From Nostoc sp. JL34 (lineage in GTDB: Bacteria; Cyanobacteriota; Cyanobacteriia; Cyanobacteriales; Nostocaceae), in assembly GCF_017114945.1 (NCBI RefSeq), contig NZ_JABXKQ010000033.1, positions 1 through 52,619 on the forward strand: 52,619 bases of DNA, in the 5' to 3' direction. The notes below the pieces were generated by a model. It was not told the DNA's origin. It searched no databases and saw only the letters and a list, made by a program, of their open reading frames with translations. This document shows, piece after piece, positions 7,743-17,159 of the stretch (position 1 is its first letter; every line of letters starts with the position of its first letter). A program made the position numbers and the translations under genes.

Positions 7743-8840
7743 TTACGTTGATAAAGCTGCGCCTGTAGTTGGCTTAGGAGGCTGAATCTGAGCGCCTACC
7801 CGTGCCCGATACAACTTTACTAATTGCTGTTCGTATTTCAATAAATCGTGGTAAATTTCTTTGAAAATAGTAGTTGCTACTGGGTCAGTCAACATCGCAG
7901 ATAAATTGCCAATGTCGCCAATACCCGTTTGCACATCCCCTAAAGCGGAACGTAACTGATATATGTCGTCACTTCCTGTTAAGGCAGTTTTCACCTTAGC
8001 ATACTGATTAGCAATATTTGACCCTAAAGAAGGTTTCTCGCCTAAGAGTTGAAGATAGGTTTCCAGCTTTTCAATGTGGCGCTGTTTATTACCAATCATC
8101 TCTTGAAAGAGTGATTTGACTTCACTATCTGATTCTTTTTCAAAATACTTATCCAATGCTTCTAGTGAATAACGTTCACCAGTCAGAGCAGTATTTAAAC
8201 CTCTGCCAATATCACCTTTAGTTGAGCCACCCCAAGCATCAGCTAGTTTCCACCATTCAGCAGTTGTATCTTTTTCATTTGGCAATGCAGCATCTTTGCC
8301 ACCATAGCCCAAACGGCTCAAAATAGCTGTGGTGAAAATTGCTAAGTCTCCAGGTTCACGAGATGTAATCAAATTCCCGTCAACTACTATCGGCTCATCT
8401 AAATAATTTGCGCCAGCGTTAACTATGTCCTTAGCAATAGCGCTAAAACCAGTGACTTGTTTACCTTTAAGCAAATCGCTTTCAATCAAAACTTGTGGCC
8501 CATGACAAACAGCAGCGACTAATTTTCCTTGTTGTATGGCCTCTTGTACGAAACGGACTGTGTTCAGGTTCCGCCGCATTTTGTCGGGAGCCATCCCACC
8601 AGGAATCACTACCGCATCGAATTCGGCTGCGATCGCTTCTGTCGTAGTACCATCAGCTTGGATGCTGAGTTTGCCGCGTTTACCCTTATATTTTTCATTC
8701 ATTCGGGAACCGAGGACTACTACCTCCATTCCTGCTTGTTTGAGTCCATTATAAGGAACTGTAAATTCTGCATCCTCTACTGCTTGTTCAATGAGGATAG
8801 CAACTTTTTTATTACTTGAATAATTGTTATGCTCAGTCAT
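7743..8840 (-). CDS. DJ-1/PfpI domain fused to a ferritin-like helical domain (365 aa)
   Basis: Residues about 10-180 are a DJ-1/PfpI class I glutamine-amidotransferase-like domain. The nucleophile elbow AAVCHGPQ has Cys112, with VIPGGMAPD at 79-86 and the family Glu in the N-terminal third. Residues about 200-365 are all helical ('RYSLEALDKYFEKESDSEVK', 'LFQEMIGNKQRHIEKLETYL') and look like a DUF2383/ferritin-like four-helix domain. The fusion suggests a stress-response protein (deglycase, chaperone or protease-like) with a metal or oxidant-handling module. It lies in the same leftward run as the DUF2267 gene (106-nt gap). DJ-1 assignment is firm; the helical domain name is tentative. Confidence 0.8.
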   Translation of the reverse strand: MTEHNNYSSNKKVAILIEQAVEDAEFTVPYNGLKQAGMEVVVLGSRMNEKYKGKRGKLSIQADGTTTEAIAAEFDAVVIPGGMAPDKMRRNLNTVRFVQEAIQQGKLVAAVCHGPQVLIESDLLKGKQVTGFSAIAKDIVNAGANYLDEPIVVDGNLITSREPGDLAIFTTAILSRLGYGGKDAALPNEKDTTAEWWKLADAWGGSTKGDIGRGLNTALTGERYSLEALDKYFEKESDSEVKSLFQEMIGNKQRHIEKLETYLQLLGEKPSLGSNIANQYAKVKTALTGSDDIYQLRSALGDVQTGIGDIGNLSAMLTDPVATTIFKEIYHDLLKYEQQLVKLYRARVGAQIQPPKPTTGAALST

Positions 8841-8946
8841 GGATGGTATTACCTATTTATTTCTAGTATTTAACTAGCTACAATATTTATCGATTAGGAC
8901 AGTTCCGTAGCCAGGAGTTTTAAGAAGAAAAATTTTGAATCGCCTA

Positions 8947-9348
8947 TTATGCAGGTACTTCACCTGTTGGTGAAATAGTAAATAGTTCTTGATAATCGTG
9001 AGAAAAATATGCGTTAAAGGCAGCAAATGTCTCTGGACTGATAGCATTTTGCAAGACAGTAAATACAGCCCGAACATGAATTGCCGCAGTGGTTGGTTCT
9101 ATATTTTCTTTTTGACTAGCACGGGCAATAAACTCTTGCAAGTTGAAAATATTACCACTATCTCCTTCTCTTCCTCGTAAACAATCGCCTAGTTGTTGGG
9201 GCAACTTTGCAGCTATTTGCTCCGCGTCATCACCCGCGATACGTTCTTTAAGAGTTTCTAGCGTGGCACGGGTAGCACGTTCTGCCTCTTCACGAGAGTC
9301 TGATTGGGTAAGACTTTGTACATGTGTAATGAACTCGTCGTATTCCAC
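8947..9348 (-). CDS. DUF2267 protein (133 aa)
   Basis: All-helical DUF2267 domain across almost the whole length: 'YDEFITHVQSL', then 'ATRATLETLKERIAGDDAEQ', 'LPQQLGDCLRG', and the C-terminal 'IHVRAVFTVLQNAISPETF'. The start is GTG 9346-9348 with a strong GGAGGT six nucleotides upstream. DUF2267 proteins are small soluble stress-associated proteins of unknown chemistry. First gene of the leftward cluster running to 6216. Confidence 0.85.
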   Translation of the reverse strand: MEYDEFITHVQSLTQSDSREEAERATRATLETLKERIAGDDAEQIAAKLPQQLGDCLRGREGDSGNIFNLQEFIARASQKENIEPTTAAIHVRAVFTVLQNAISPETFAAFNAYFSHDYQELFTISPTGEVPA

Positions 9349-9704
9349 TGTCTACCTCCACTGATCAAAATTCCTGCTTGAATGTCTTGTTGTTTAGCAC
9401 TCAGCTAGGTTCAAGCATAAATAAAAGTTAAAATGCTAAAGTTAAATTTTTATTTATGCTTAAAAAATAGTTATGAGTGAAAAGCTGGCTACTGAATAAT
9501 TTCGGTTTGATAGCTCCTAACTCATAACTAAAAACTTCAACTACAAGTTGCTTGACCATTAATTCATATTTATAATGTTATGGTGCGATCGCAAATTTAG
9601 CTTCGTTCCCAGGAGATAGATTATTTTATCAGCTATACATCTCTAGTTAGACAAATTGGTGACAGAAAAAAGTTATTGTGGGAATGCACAAAAGAGCTAG
9701 GATC

Positions 9705-10103
9705 ATGGCAGAAAAAAATCATCCTGATAAAATTAAAACCAATGATTTGCCACAAGAAATTACTGAATCCTACGGGACTGGTGTGAAAGACTTGCCAGGA
9801 TACAATATTGGCGGACGCTCAATAAAAGCAGAAAGAGACGAGTACACAGAAACTAGTCCTGAACTAACTGGTGGGGATGTTGATGCTTACTGGCAAGATG
9901 CAGATGCAGTTGGAGATGAAGCAGTTGGTGGTAGTACTTCCACTCCCGATCAAAATGTAACTGAGGAGCTAGAAACAGCAGTGGGGCTAGAAATGGCTGA
10001 TTCTGAGTTTCTACATACCAACGATATTTTAGAGGAACGTGACGGCGATCGCTGGGAGTTAGATCCAAAATCTTCTGAAGATTATCAAGATCGGCCAGAA
10101 TAA
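9705..10103 (+). CDS. DUF6335 family protein (132 aa)
   Basis: Acidic, probably soluble protein. The conserved core reads 'SPELTGGDVDAYWQDADAVG', then 'GDEAVGGSTSTPDQNV', then 'GLEMADSEFLHTNDILEERD' and a tail with RWELDPKSSEDYQDRPE, the signature of the cyanobacterial DUF6335 family. Start ATG 9705 is preferred over GTG 9678 or ATG 9684 because AGGA lies just upstream of it. It is transcribed divergently from the DUF2267 gene across a 356-nt AT-rich spacer without other genes. Function unknown; family members accompany stress genes. Confidence 0.85.
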   Translation: MAEKNHPDKIKTNDLPQEITESYGTGVKDLPGYNIGGRSIKAERDEYTETSPELTGGDVDAYWQDADAVGDEAVGGSTSTPDQNVTEELETAVGLEMADSEFLHTNDILEERDGDRWELDPKSSEDYQDRPE

Positions 10104-10607
10104 GCTCAATAAAAGTAGAAGTTTATGCGGTAATCTTTTGGTTATCAACTCAAGCAAATTCCTCTTTTATCCTCTTGATAAAATCCCTATTTTATCGAGT
10201 AAAACAGCGTTGCTCTTAAAAAAGGCGTAATAATCTTCTCAAAGTCCTCCTTTTTAAGGAGGATTTAAAGTTTTGGATACATTAGCGATCGCTTTTAAAA
10301 CATCCTTTAAGCACTATCACAATCAAGCCAACATCTATCCACCGAAATAGCTCACAAAACAATTTTGCAGCAAACTTCCAATTGCTAATTGCTTCACCTT
10401 GCTCTTGTCAAGCATTATTTGGGCTTTTGATGTTGGGTGATTATCCAACTGTAATATTTTTAATGCAAAACTATATTCTGCCCGATTTAGATTTTATAAT
10501 TCTTCTTCTTTATGATTAGAAGACATCTGTCTTCAGTAGGGTAAAACCCCAAGTATATATTTGATAACCTTGCTAATGAAACTGATTAATTGCATCTGGA
10601 GTTAATA
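10104..10607. other. Intergenic region with hairpin and upstream palindrome
   Basis: No gene was seen. A perfect 8-bp hairpin TCCTCCTT-TTT-AAGGAGGA lies at 10245-10263. TTTTATC-CTCTT-GATAAAA lies near 10165. A compact palindrome GAAGACA-TC-TGTCTTC lies at 10519-10534, about 75 nt before the carotenoid protein start. Confidence 0.6.
10519..10534. promoter_or_regulatory. Candidate operator upstream of helical carotenoid protein
   Basis: A perfect 7-bp inverted repeat GAAGACA/TGTCTTC with a 2-nt centre lies about 75 nt upstream of the start codon at 10608. Its position suits a transcription-factor site. No regulator is identified. Confidence 0.35.
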
Positions 10608-11099
10608 ATGACATTTACACAAACTAGCGATCCAACTATTCGGGAACATGTTCAAGCTTGGCAAAAGTTGGATGTGGATCAACAATTGGCTTTGTTTTGG
10701 TTCATTTACAAAGAAATGGGTGGCTCAATTACGCCAGCTGCTCCTGGTGCCAGTACTGTTTCTCCAGAAATTGCTGAAGGTTTGTTTAATCAAGTTAAGG
10801 AATTATCTCACGAACAACAATTACAAGTTCAGCGTGACTTGATTAATAAAGTAGATAACCAAATTTCTCGTGAATATGGTTCTTTAGGTGATACCACCAA
10901 GCTACTATTTTGGTATCGATTATCTCAAGGTATGGATGATGGTACTATCATTCCTGTACCTTCTGACTATGAACTTCCCTCAGAATCTAAAGCCTTGTTT
11001 GGCAGAATTCAAGGATTAGCCTTTGAGCAACAGATTACTCTTTTCCGTGATTATGTTTCACCAATGGGTGCCGAAGCAAAAGCAGGTGCTGAAATTTAG
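10608..11099 (+). CDS. Helical carotenoid protein (OCP N-terminal-domain homologue)
   Basis: 163 aa, consisting only of the all-helical carotenoid-binding domain of orange carotenoid protein, with no C-terminal NTF2-like domain. Key carotenoid-contact residues of OCP are present: Tyr34 in FIYKEMG (OCP Tyr44) and Trp102 in LLFWYRL (OCP Trp110). The pattern 'FWYRLSQGMDDGTIIPVPSD' is a family signature. Such HCPs bind ketocarotenoid, and members quench singlet oxygen or phycobilisome excitation; which clade this is cannot be told. The start at ATG 10608 is set by GGAG eight nucleotides upstream. Monocistronic. Confidence 0.9.
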   Translation: MTFTQTSDPTIREHVQAWQKLDVDQQLALFWFIYKEMGGSITPAAPGASTVSPEIAEGLFNQVKELSHEQQLQVQRDLINKVDNQISREYGSLGDTTKLLFWYRLSQGMDDGTIIPVPSDYELPSESKALFGRIQGLAFEQQITLFRDYVSPMGAEAKAGAEI

Positions 11100-12074
11100 G
11101 GATTTTTGAAATTTTTAGACTGCTTGAGGCTACTTTTTTAGTCTCTGGATGACGATGCCTGTTATACCGATTTCATTCAGTTGTAGTAGAATCAGGAATC
11201 AAAAAATCTTTCCTCGCCAGCAGGTTTTCCAAACTAGGTGATAGGTGTTAGCGTACCGTTAGCAACTCTTGCCTGTGATACGCACTGTCACCTTCAGGAA
11301 AGGGGTAAGGGTCTTATACCCTTTTATACCCCTTCTCTTAAGCAAGCTTATTTGCCAGACGCCTAATATAAAGCTGAATTTTGATAAATAAACACAGAGT
11401 AAAAACCAAAACTCTTACTCTGCGCTCATCTATGTCCTTAGGTCAATTGCACCCTACAGTCGAAACGCCCTTTGTTTTGTACTCAATATCTTAAAAGTAA
11501 ATATAGTTGATTTAATCTGTCTTTTGGTTGGTTTAAATATGGTTATTTTATATTATTCCTATATATTTTTATAGTGTTTCATATAAACTTAAATATTTTT
11601 TATTAACAGACACATAAAAGGAAGAGTCCAAAATTTTACATTGGAGATTTAATTAGTTTTTATTATATTTAATACCAGATAAACTCCTTGAAAAACATCA
11701 AGGTGTAGCTAATTTAGCATAAGTTATTATGGCTAACAAATTTGTTGATAAATGAAAGCTATGTATTTCAATTATTAATGCTTTAAATAGAATAAATAGA
11801 AGCGATCGCTAGAAAGTTTTCGGAGTGATTTAATACTTCAGCTATGATACAATACTCACTAATAAAATAGATACATTACTAACACAAAAACCTGCTAATT
11901 TAAGTAATGAGAATTCAGGACTGATACCTAAAATTACAGCTATTTGCTTGGCGTGAATTATTCCGATCAGAGATCAGAACATATTTACCATACTCACTAC
12001 CTCGGCAAGCAAGTCAATTAAGAAGTATGGCTGATTTCAAGTTGGGGTGATTACTTGTAATACAATTTATCAAT

Positions 12075-12105
12075 GTAGTAGCGCGGTAAGCTTAATTTGT
12101 TGGGT
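12075..12105 (+). repeat. Dispersed 31-nt repeat (copy 1)
   Basis: This is a 31-nt motif beginning GTAGTAGCGCGG and ending TAATTTGTTGGGT. It recurs with only two differences at 44157-44187. Confidence 0.75.
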
Positions 12106-12175
12106 TGAGTAATCATAGAATAGTAGTTTTATTTGGGACTTTCTAGGTTTTTTTAAACCCAATGTTTTAAGGTTG

Positions 12176-12303
12176 ATATCAAGTCCGGTTAATAACTTAT
12201 GATTACCGCATCCGTGCAAAAGTCAGGAAAACCTCTTTCTCCCTGCTCCCTGCCCCCTGCACCTCTGCGGTCTAAATGATAAGTCTTCACCCGAACATGA
12301 TAT
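12176..12303 (+). repeat. MITE-like repeat family A, copy 2
   Basis: 128 nt with imperfect terminal inverted repeats of about 34 nt. The left end reads ATATCAAGTCCGG...ACTTATGATTACCGC; the right end, reversed, reads ATATCATGTTCGGG...ACTTATCATTTAGACCGC. The interior is C-rich ('ctccctgctccctgccccctgc'). It is nearly identical to 16966-17086. No coding capacity, so a non-autonomous element. Confidence 0.8.
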
Positions 12304-12384
12304 GACTTATGGATGTGAGTATTAGCTACAGTAATACGCCTTAGGAGCACAATATTTTTTGTGCCCCTACCAAAATAACCAGAA

Positions 12385-14301
12385 TTAACCTTTTTGAATC
12401 ACTGCTTGATAGCGACCTAGCGCAATTAAAGGAAAGTATTGTTGATAGAGATGATACTTGAGATAAAAATGGCAAGGAAATCCAGTACCTGTAAAGTCCG
12501 CCTCAAACCAAGTACCATCGGGCTGTTGAGTTGCCACCAAATAGCCAATTCCCCGCTCAATCACCTCAAGAGCTAATTTACCAGTAGCTTCACCTGCTGC
12601 TATCAAGCCAATTAAAGCCCAAGCAGTTTGAGATGCAGTACTATTTCCTTTTCCTTTAAGACTGGGAGCGTCATAGCTGCGGCAAGTCTCACCCCAACCA
12701 CCATCAAGGTTTTGACATCCAACTAACCAAGCTGCTCCCCGTTCTATACTGAGTTTATGCCTTTGAGGAGCAATTAACGCCAAAGCTGATAAAACGCCAC
12801 TGGTACCATAGATATAATTTACACCCCAACGACCAAACCAACAGCCTTCGGTTTCTTGTTCACGCAAAAGATAAACAAGCGATCGCTCCAAATTATCACT
12901 ATCAATTGCCAAATCACAAGCACCCAGCATTTCTACGACTCTAGCCGTAACATCTGCGGTGTTTGGATCGATCATGGCTTTCAAGTCGCCATAAGGAATG
13001 GAGTTGAGCCAATCTTGATCGTTATCTAAATCAAAAGCAGCCCACCCGCCTGGTTTACATTGCATAGATGCAATCCAGTTTAACGCCCGAGCGATCGCAG
13101 CCTGCTTGATTTTTTCATTAGGGAGTTTCGCCAAATGTAGTGCCATCACTACCACCGCCGAGTCGTCTACATCAGGATAAAAGCGATTCTCAAACTCAAA
13201 CGCCCAAGCCCCTGGTTTTCCTTGGCGATTTTTGACAGCCCAATCTCCGTAATCTAAAATTTGTTTTTGCAATAACCATTCTCCAGCCTTTACCACGGCG
13301 GGATGATCTGGTGCAAAGCCAGATTCTACTAAAGCACGCATTGCCCAAGCTGTATCCCAGACGGGTGAAATACAAGGCTGAACTCGGTAGCTATCCTCTG
13401 TTTCAATGGCAAAGTTATCAATTGCTTGTAAACCTCGTTCTACAATGGGATCGTTTCGGTCATAATCCAGACACCGCAAAGCTAGCATTGAATTCAACAT
13501 CGCCGGAATAATCCCGCCCCAATCGCCTGTAGCTTCTTGGCGCTCTAAAATCCACTTTTCGGCGGCTTTGATGCCTTCTTGGCGAAAAGGTACTAAATTC
13601 AGACTTTCTGCCAACTTGAACCCCTGATCCAGGGTGAGGAATAAATCTGTCCAATCGCCACTTTGGGGTAATTCCCACTGGACTCGATCGATCCCTTCAG
13701 CATATAGCTCATCTAGGTTGATAGCTGAGTCGGTGAGAAAAACAGGTTTGCGATCGCACACAATCAGTAATGGTACTGTGCTGGAACGTGCCCAGCTAGA
13801 CATCTCGTAGATATTGACGGGGAAAGCTTTTGGTAACAGCATCACCCAAGCTGGTAGCGAGGGAATACCGCGCCAGTTGTAGCAGCCAATCAAGGCTAGG
13901 TGCAACTTGGTAAAAATCCGAGTTTTGCTGATCCCACCTCGTTGCAGAATAAAAGCTTGCGCCCGAATCATCGCCGGATCGGTTGCTGGTACACCTAGCA
14001 GTCTTAGCGCCATGTAGGCTTCAACCGAAGTGCTAAGTTCTCCGCCATCACCATAGTAAAGTTCCCAGCCGCCATGCTGCCGTTGCTCTTGACGCAAATA
14101 TGCTGCAACCTTGTGTAAAGCTCTGGTTTGGTCTGTTCCCCAAATTTTATGCAGGAGGACAACTTCAGCAGTGATGGTGACATTAGATTCTAACTCTGCC
14201 CACCAGTAACCTGCCGGATTTTGAATCGAAAGCAAATATTCTTGACTGGCTGCGATCGCTTCTGGAACTTGATTGACTTTTACCCTGTCTTGTGTTCGCA
14301 T
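12385..14301 (-). CDS. shc: Squalene-hopene cyclase
   Basis: 638 aa, the normal SHC length. The protonating motif DVDDSA is at 377-382 with central Asp379. QW-type repeats occur throughout ('QTEGCWFGRWGVNYIYGTSG', 'CQNLDGGWGETC', 'QQPDGTWFEADFTG'). It cyclises squalene to hopene/hopanol at the membrane, the committed step of hopanoid synthesis. ATG 14299-14301 is taken as start rather than the preceding TTG codon. The gene is transcribed divergently from hpnB across 122 nt, so the two likely share a control region. Confidence 0.95.
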   Translation of the reverse strand: MRTQDRVKVNQVPEAIAASQEYLLSIQNPAGYWWAELESNVTITAEVVLLHKIWGTDQTRALHKVAAYLRQEQRQHGGWELYYGDGGELSTSVEAYMALRLLGVPATDPAMIRAQAFILQRGGISKTRIFTKLHLALIGCYNWRGIPSLPAWVMLLPKAFPVNIYEMSSWARSSTVPLLIVCDRKPVFLTDSAINLDELYAEGIDRVQWELPQSGDWTDLFLTLDQGFKLAESLNLVPFRQEGIKAAEKWILERQEATGDWGGIIPAMLNSMLALRCLDYDRNDPIVERGLQAIDNFAIETEDSYRVQPCISPVWDTAWAMRALVESGFAPDHPAVVKAGEWLLQKQILDYGDWAVKNRQGKPGAWAFEFENRFYPDVDDSAVVVMALHLAKLPNEKIKQAAIARALNWIASMQCKPGGWAAFDLDNDQDWLNSIPYGDLKAMIDPNTADVTARVVEMLGACDLAIDSDNLERSLVYLLREQETEGCWFGRWGVNYIYGTSGVLSALALIAPQRHKLSIERGAAWLVGCQNLDGGWGETCRSYDAPSLKGKGNSTASQTAWALIGLIAAGEATGKLALEVIERGIGYLVATQQPDGTWFEADFTGTGFPCHFYLKYHLYQQYFPLIALGRYQAVIQKG

Positions 14302-14423
14302 CAAATACTATTTAACCTCAACACTCAACCTAGTTATAAACACCGCACTACAGTGAAAAAATTTTTTTCCTCTATCAATAGACATAGTATTGTGTCTGAG
14401 TCACTGAAAATTTGCAATAGGTC

Positions 14424-15674
14424 ATGGATGTAATTGTATTAGGATTGATGCTCTTATCCTTGACAATTTGGTTAGGATTACTGTGTTTTTGGGGACAATT
14501 TTGGCGGACAGACCAGCAATTAGAGGTTACAGAAACTCAGCTAAAATCATTACCTGTGGTTTGTGTGGTGGTTCCAGCCCGTAACGAAGCTGAGTTAATA
14601 CCAACCACACTGCGATCGCTCCTACTTCAAGACTACCCTGGTTCTTTCAACGTGTTTTTAGTAGACGATCGCAGCACAGACCGGACAGCAAATTTTGCTG
14701 AAGGGGTTGCACACGCTGTCGGTAAACCCCAGCAATTGCATATTATCTCAGGCGAATTACTACCTTCTGGTTGGTCGGGCAAACTTTGGGCCGTTGAGCA
14801 AGGGATAAAAAGCGCCAGTACTTTTGCACCTGATTATTTTTTACTGACCGACGCAGACATCGAACATGATTCTGGTAATCTTCGCCGACTGGTTGCTAAA
14901 GCTGTGCAGGAAGATTTAGACCTGGTTTCGGTAATGGTGCGACTCAGGTGTAAAAGCTTTTGGGAAAAACTTTTGATTCCAGCTTTCGTCTTTTTCTTCC
15001 AAAAACTCTATCCTTTTCGCTGGGTGAATAATCCCAACAATCCCACAGCAGCCGCCGCCGGGGGATCTATTCTGATCGCCCGTGAAGCTTTAGAGCGAAT
15101 CGGGGGTATTCAAGTGATTCGCCAAGCTTTAATTGACGATTGCGCCCTAGCTCAGGCTGTTAAGAGAGGGACTGGGGGCTGGGGACTAGGGACTAGGGAA
15201 GAGTTTTCCCAATCCCCAGTACCCAATCCCCAGTACCCCATCCCCAGCCAAGGGCGTATCTGGCTAGGATTGAGTACCTTGACTCGGAGTCTGCGTCCCT
15301 ATGACTCGCTGGCGACGATTTGGGATATGGTTGCTCGTACTGCCTATACCCAATTGAATTATTCTCCATTACTACTATTGGGAACTTTGGTAGGAATGCC
15401 TCTGATTTATTTAGTTGCACCGCTGTGTGTAATTCTGGGTGCAATTTGGAGCAATTGGGCGATCGCACTTACAGGTTTATTAGGATGGCTATTAATGGCG
15501 TTGGCTTACTACCCGACAATCCGCTTTTATAAATGTTCTGTCTGGTTTGCATTTAGTTTACCTGCGATCGCTTTTCTGTATACCCTGATGACTCTAGATT
15601 CAGCACTCCGTCACTGGCAAGGGCGCGGCGGCGCTTGGAAAGGAAGAGTTTATCCCAGTTCGGATAATTTATAA
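14424..15674 (+). CDS. hpnB: Hopanoid-associated glycosyltransferase HpnB
   Basis: 416 aa: an N-terminal membrane anchor (residues 3-25), a GT2 catalytic domain ('VVCVVVPARNEAELIPTTLR', DDRSTDRT, LTDADIEHD, GGSILIAREALERIGG), then C-terminal membrane spans (about 315-390). HpnB is the GT2 protein that regularly accompanies shc; its exact acceptor is unproven. Residues 250-276 (TGGWGLGTREEF...YPIPSQ) are unlike the rest. They are encoded by G/C-run spacer repeat DNA, and flanking KRG/GRIWLGL reads as one conserved stretch if they are removed. The insertion keeps the frame, so the gene may remain functional. It ends 8 nt before the convergent DUF1501 gene. Confidence 0.9.
   Translation: MDVIVLGLMLLSLTIWLGLLCFWGQFWRTDQQLEVTETQLKSLPVVCVVVPARNEAELIPTTLRSLLLQDYPGSFNVFLVDDRSTDRTANFAEGVAHAVGKPQQLHIISGELLPSGWSGKLWAVEQGIKSASTFAPDYFLLTDADIEHDSGNLRRLVAKAVQEDLDLVSVMVRLRCKSFWEKLLIPAFVFFFQKLYPFRWVNNPNNPTAAAAGGSILIAREALERIGGIQVIRQALIDDCALAQAVKRGTGGWGLGTREEFSQSPVPNPQYPIPSQGRIWLGLSTLTRSLRPYDSLATIWDMVARTAYTQLNYSPLLLLGTLVGMPLIYLVAPLCVILGAIWSNWAIALTGLLGWLLMALAYYPTIRFYKCSVWFAFSLPAIAFLYTLMTLDSALRHWQGRGGAWKGRVYPSSDNL
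15171..15251 (+). repeat. Spacer repeat inserted in frame within hpnB (81 nt)
   Basis: 'actgggggctggggactagggactaggg' is followed by 'cccaatccccagtacccaatccccag', so its halves can fold back on each other. The same vocabulary is otherwise found only between genes in this window. Length 81 nt = 27 codons, no stop. Confidence 0.8.
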
Positions 15675-15682
15675 TCGTTAGG

Positions 15683-16915
15683 CTACTTGACAATTAATGC
15701 TACTTTCTGAGTAGAAGCATAATTTGGTAATACTTGATTCAATTTTGCTTGATTAAGATGTAGATGATCTGACAACACGACAGAGATAACATCCCGAAAA
15801 TCAGTGGTAATAGCCAAGTCCCTACCTTGGTAAAGTTGGTCTGTAGATAGACCAGGCCATTCACCGTAAACTTTACCACCGCGAATTTTACCGCCCAAAA
15901 CCCAGATCGCATTCCCATGACCGTGGTCAGTACCACCGTTATCATTTTGCTTGACTGTACGACCAAACTCGGACATCACGACAATTGTTGTATTCTGGTA
16001 AACGCTCCCCAAACCTTCGATAAAAGCTGCCAAACCTGAACCCAATTTTTTTAAGTTCCGAGCTAACTGTCCCTGAGTGCTACCTTGATTGACATGGGTA
16101 TCCCAACCCCCCAAAGCCATAAACCCTAACTCAATTCTGGGGTCTTTGACCATTAGTTGCGCCAGTCGTCGGGCATCGCTGGCGAAGCCATCAGGTAAAG
16201 GCGCACCATTATTCGCCATTTTCATTTCACTATCTAGGTCATTCACGATCGCTTGACGCGCCATCCGTCCCTGGCGATAGGTCTGACTTAGGGCATCATT
16301 ACCACTATAAAGTTGGTCAAATGCTGCTGCTAATTGAGGACGATCTATTGGTAGAGGTCTGCTAGCATTTTTCCCTGATGCTATGTTAGCTACAGGCATC
16401 CGACCAGAAAAAATCCAGGGTGTTGTTTCTCCAACACTTACTGCTTGGATGGGTGTTTTTTGAGAAATTACCCCTAGTAAACGATTCATCCAACCATCCT
16501 GAGTATGTTTGTCACCAGGGGTAGCATTTTCCATATATTGTTGAGCATCAAAGTGAGAGCGAGTTGGATCGGGGGAACCACAAGCATGAACAAATGCCAG
16601 ACTATTCTCTTGCCAGAAGGGCATTAGAGGAGCTAATGCTGGATGTAACCCAAAGCGCCCGTCTAAATCTAAGACTCCCCCCTCCTTCCCTGGTTGGGGA
16701 ATTGCAATTTGCGGTCGGGCTTGATAGTAAGCTGTTTGTGAGTAAGGAACTACGACGTTTAAACCGTCTACTGCCCCCCGGAGGAAGATTACAATCAAGC
16801 GCTTGCGATCGCTGTTCTGGATAGCGGATCTAGCTACCCAAGCATTGCTACCTATGGCTGTGATTGCGGCAGCTGAAAAAATTCCACTTTGGATCAGAAA
16901 ATCACGTCTTTTCAT
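15683..16915 (-). CDS. DUF1501 secreted protein (410 aa)
   Basis: The N-terminus MKRRDFLIQSGIFSAAAITA resembles a Tat signal peptide (R-R-D-F-L), with cleavage near ANAWVARSA-type residues. The body is the DUF1501 alkaline-phosphatase-like fold: 'LIVIFLRGAVDGLNVVVPY', 'GSPDPTRSHFDAQQYMENA', 'GGWDTHVNQGSTQGQLARNL', 'VVMSEFGRTVKQNDNGGTDH'. Asp/His residues in these motifs suggest a metal site. DUF1501 genes are almost always paired with DUF1800, as here; the biochemical role is not established. Last gene of the ECF-sigma operon, separated from DUF1800 by 244 nt that hold a MITE. Confidence 0.85.
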   Translation of the reverse strand: MKRRDFLIQSGIFSAAAITAIGSNAWVARSAIQNSDRKRLIVIFLRGAVDGLNVVVPYSQTAYYQARPQIAIPQPGKEGGVLDLDGRFGLHPALAPLMPFWQENSLAFVHACGSPDPTRSHFDAQQYMENATPGDKHTQDGWMNRLLGVISQKTPIQAVSVGETTPWIFSGRMPVANIASGKNASRPLPIDRPQLAAAFDQLYSGNDALSQTYRQGRMARQAIVNDLDSEMKMANNGAPLPDGFASDARRLAQLMVKDPRIELGFMALGGWDTHVNQGSTQGQLARNLKKLGSGLAAFIEGLGSVYQNTTIVVMSEFGRTVKQNDNGGTDHGHGNAIWVLGGKIRGGKVYGEWPGLSTDQLYQGRDLAITTDFRDVISVVLSDHLHLNQAKLNQVLPNYASTQKVALIVK

Positions 16916-16965
16916 CTTTAAAAGTACTGAATTATGACTGTTTTCAATTTGGTAGAATGCAAGTT

Positions 16966-17086
16966 ATATCAAGTCCGGTTAATTACTTATGATTACCGCA
17001 TCCGTGCAAAAGTCAGGAAAACCTCTTTCTCCCTACTCCCTGCACCCCTGCGGTCTAAATGATAAGTCTTTACCCGAACATGATAT
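16966..17086 (+). repeat. MITE-like repeat family A, copy 3, inside an operon
   Basis: 121 nt, nearly identical to 12176-12303 apart from a short deletion in the C-rich centre. The left end is ATATCAAGTCCGG and the right end CCCGAACATGATAT. It sits between the co-directional DUF1800 and DUF1501 genes. Confidence 0.8.
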
Positions 17087-17159
17087 TATCTGTGCCGAAG
17101 AGGGCATATTGCATCGCAGTGAAACTGCTATATGAGTTTTGTAACTGACAATTATGTAA

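Larger units (their letters stand above)
11100..12384. other. 1.28-kb intergenic region with repeats, no gene seen
   Basis: AT-rich and stop-dense in all frames. It contains an imperfect hairpin 'ggggtaagggtc...acccttttatacccc' near 11300, a dispersed 'gtagtagcgcgg' repeat (12075-12105), and MITE family A copy 2 (12176-12303) close to the shc stop codon. Confidence 0.65.
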
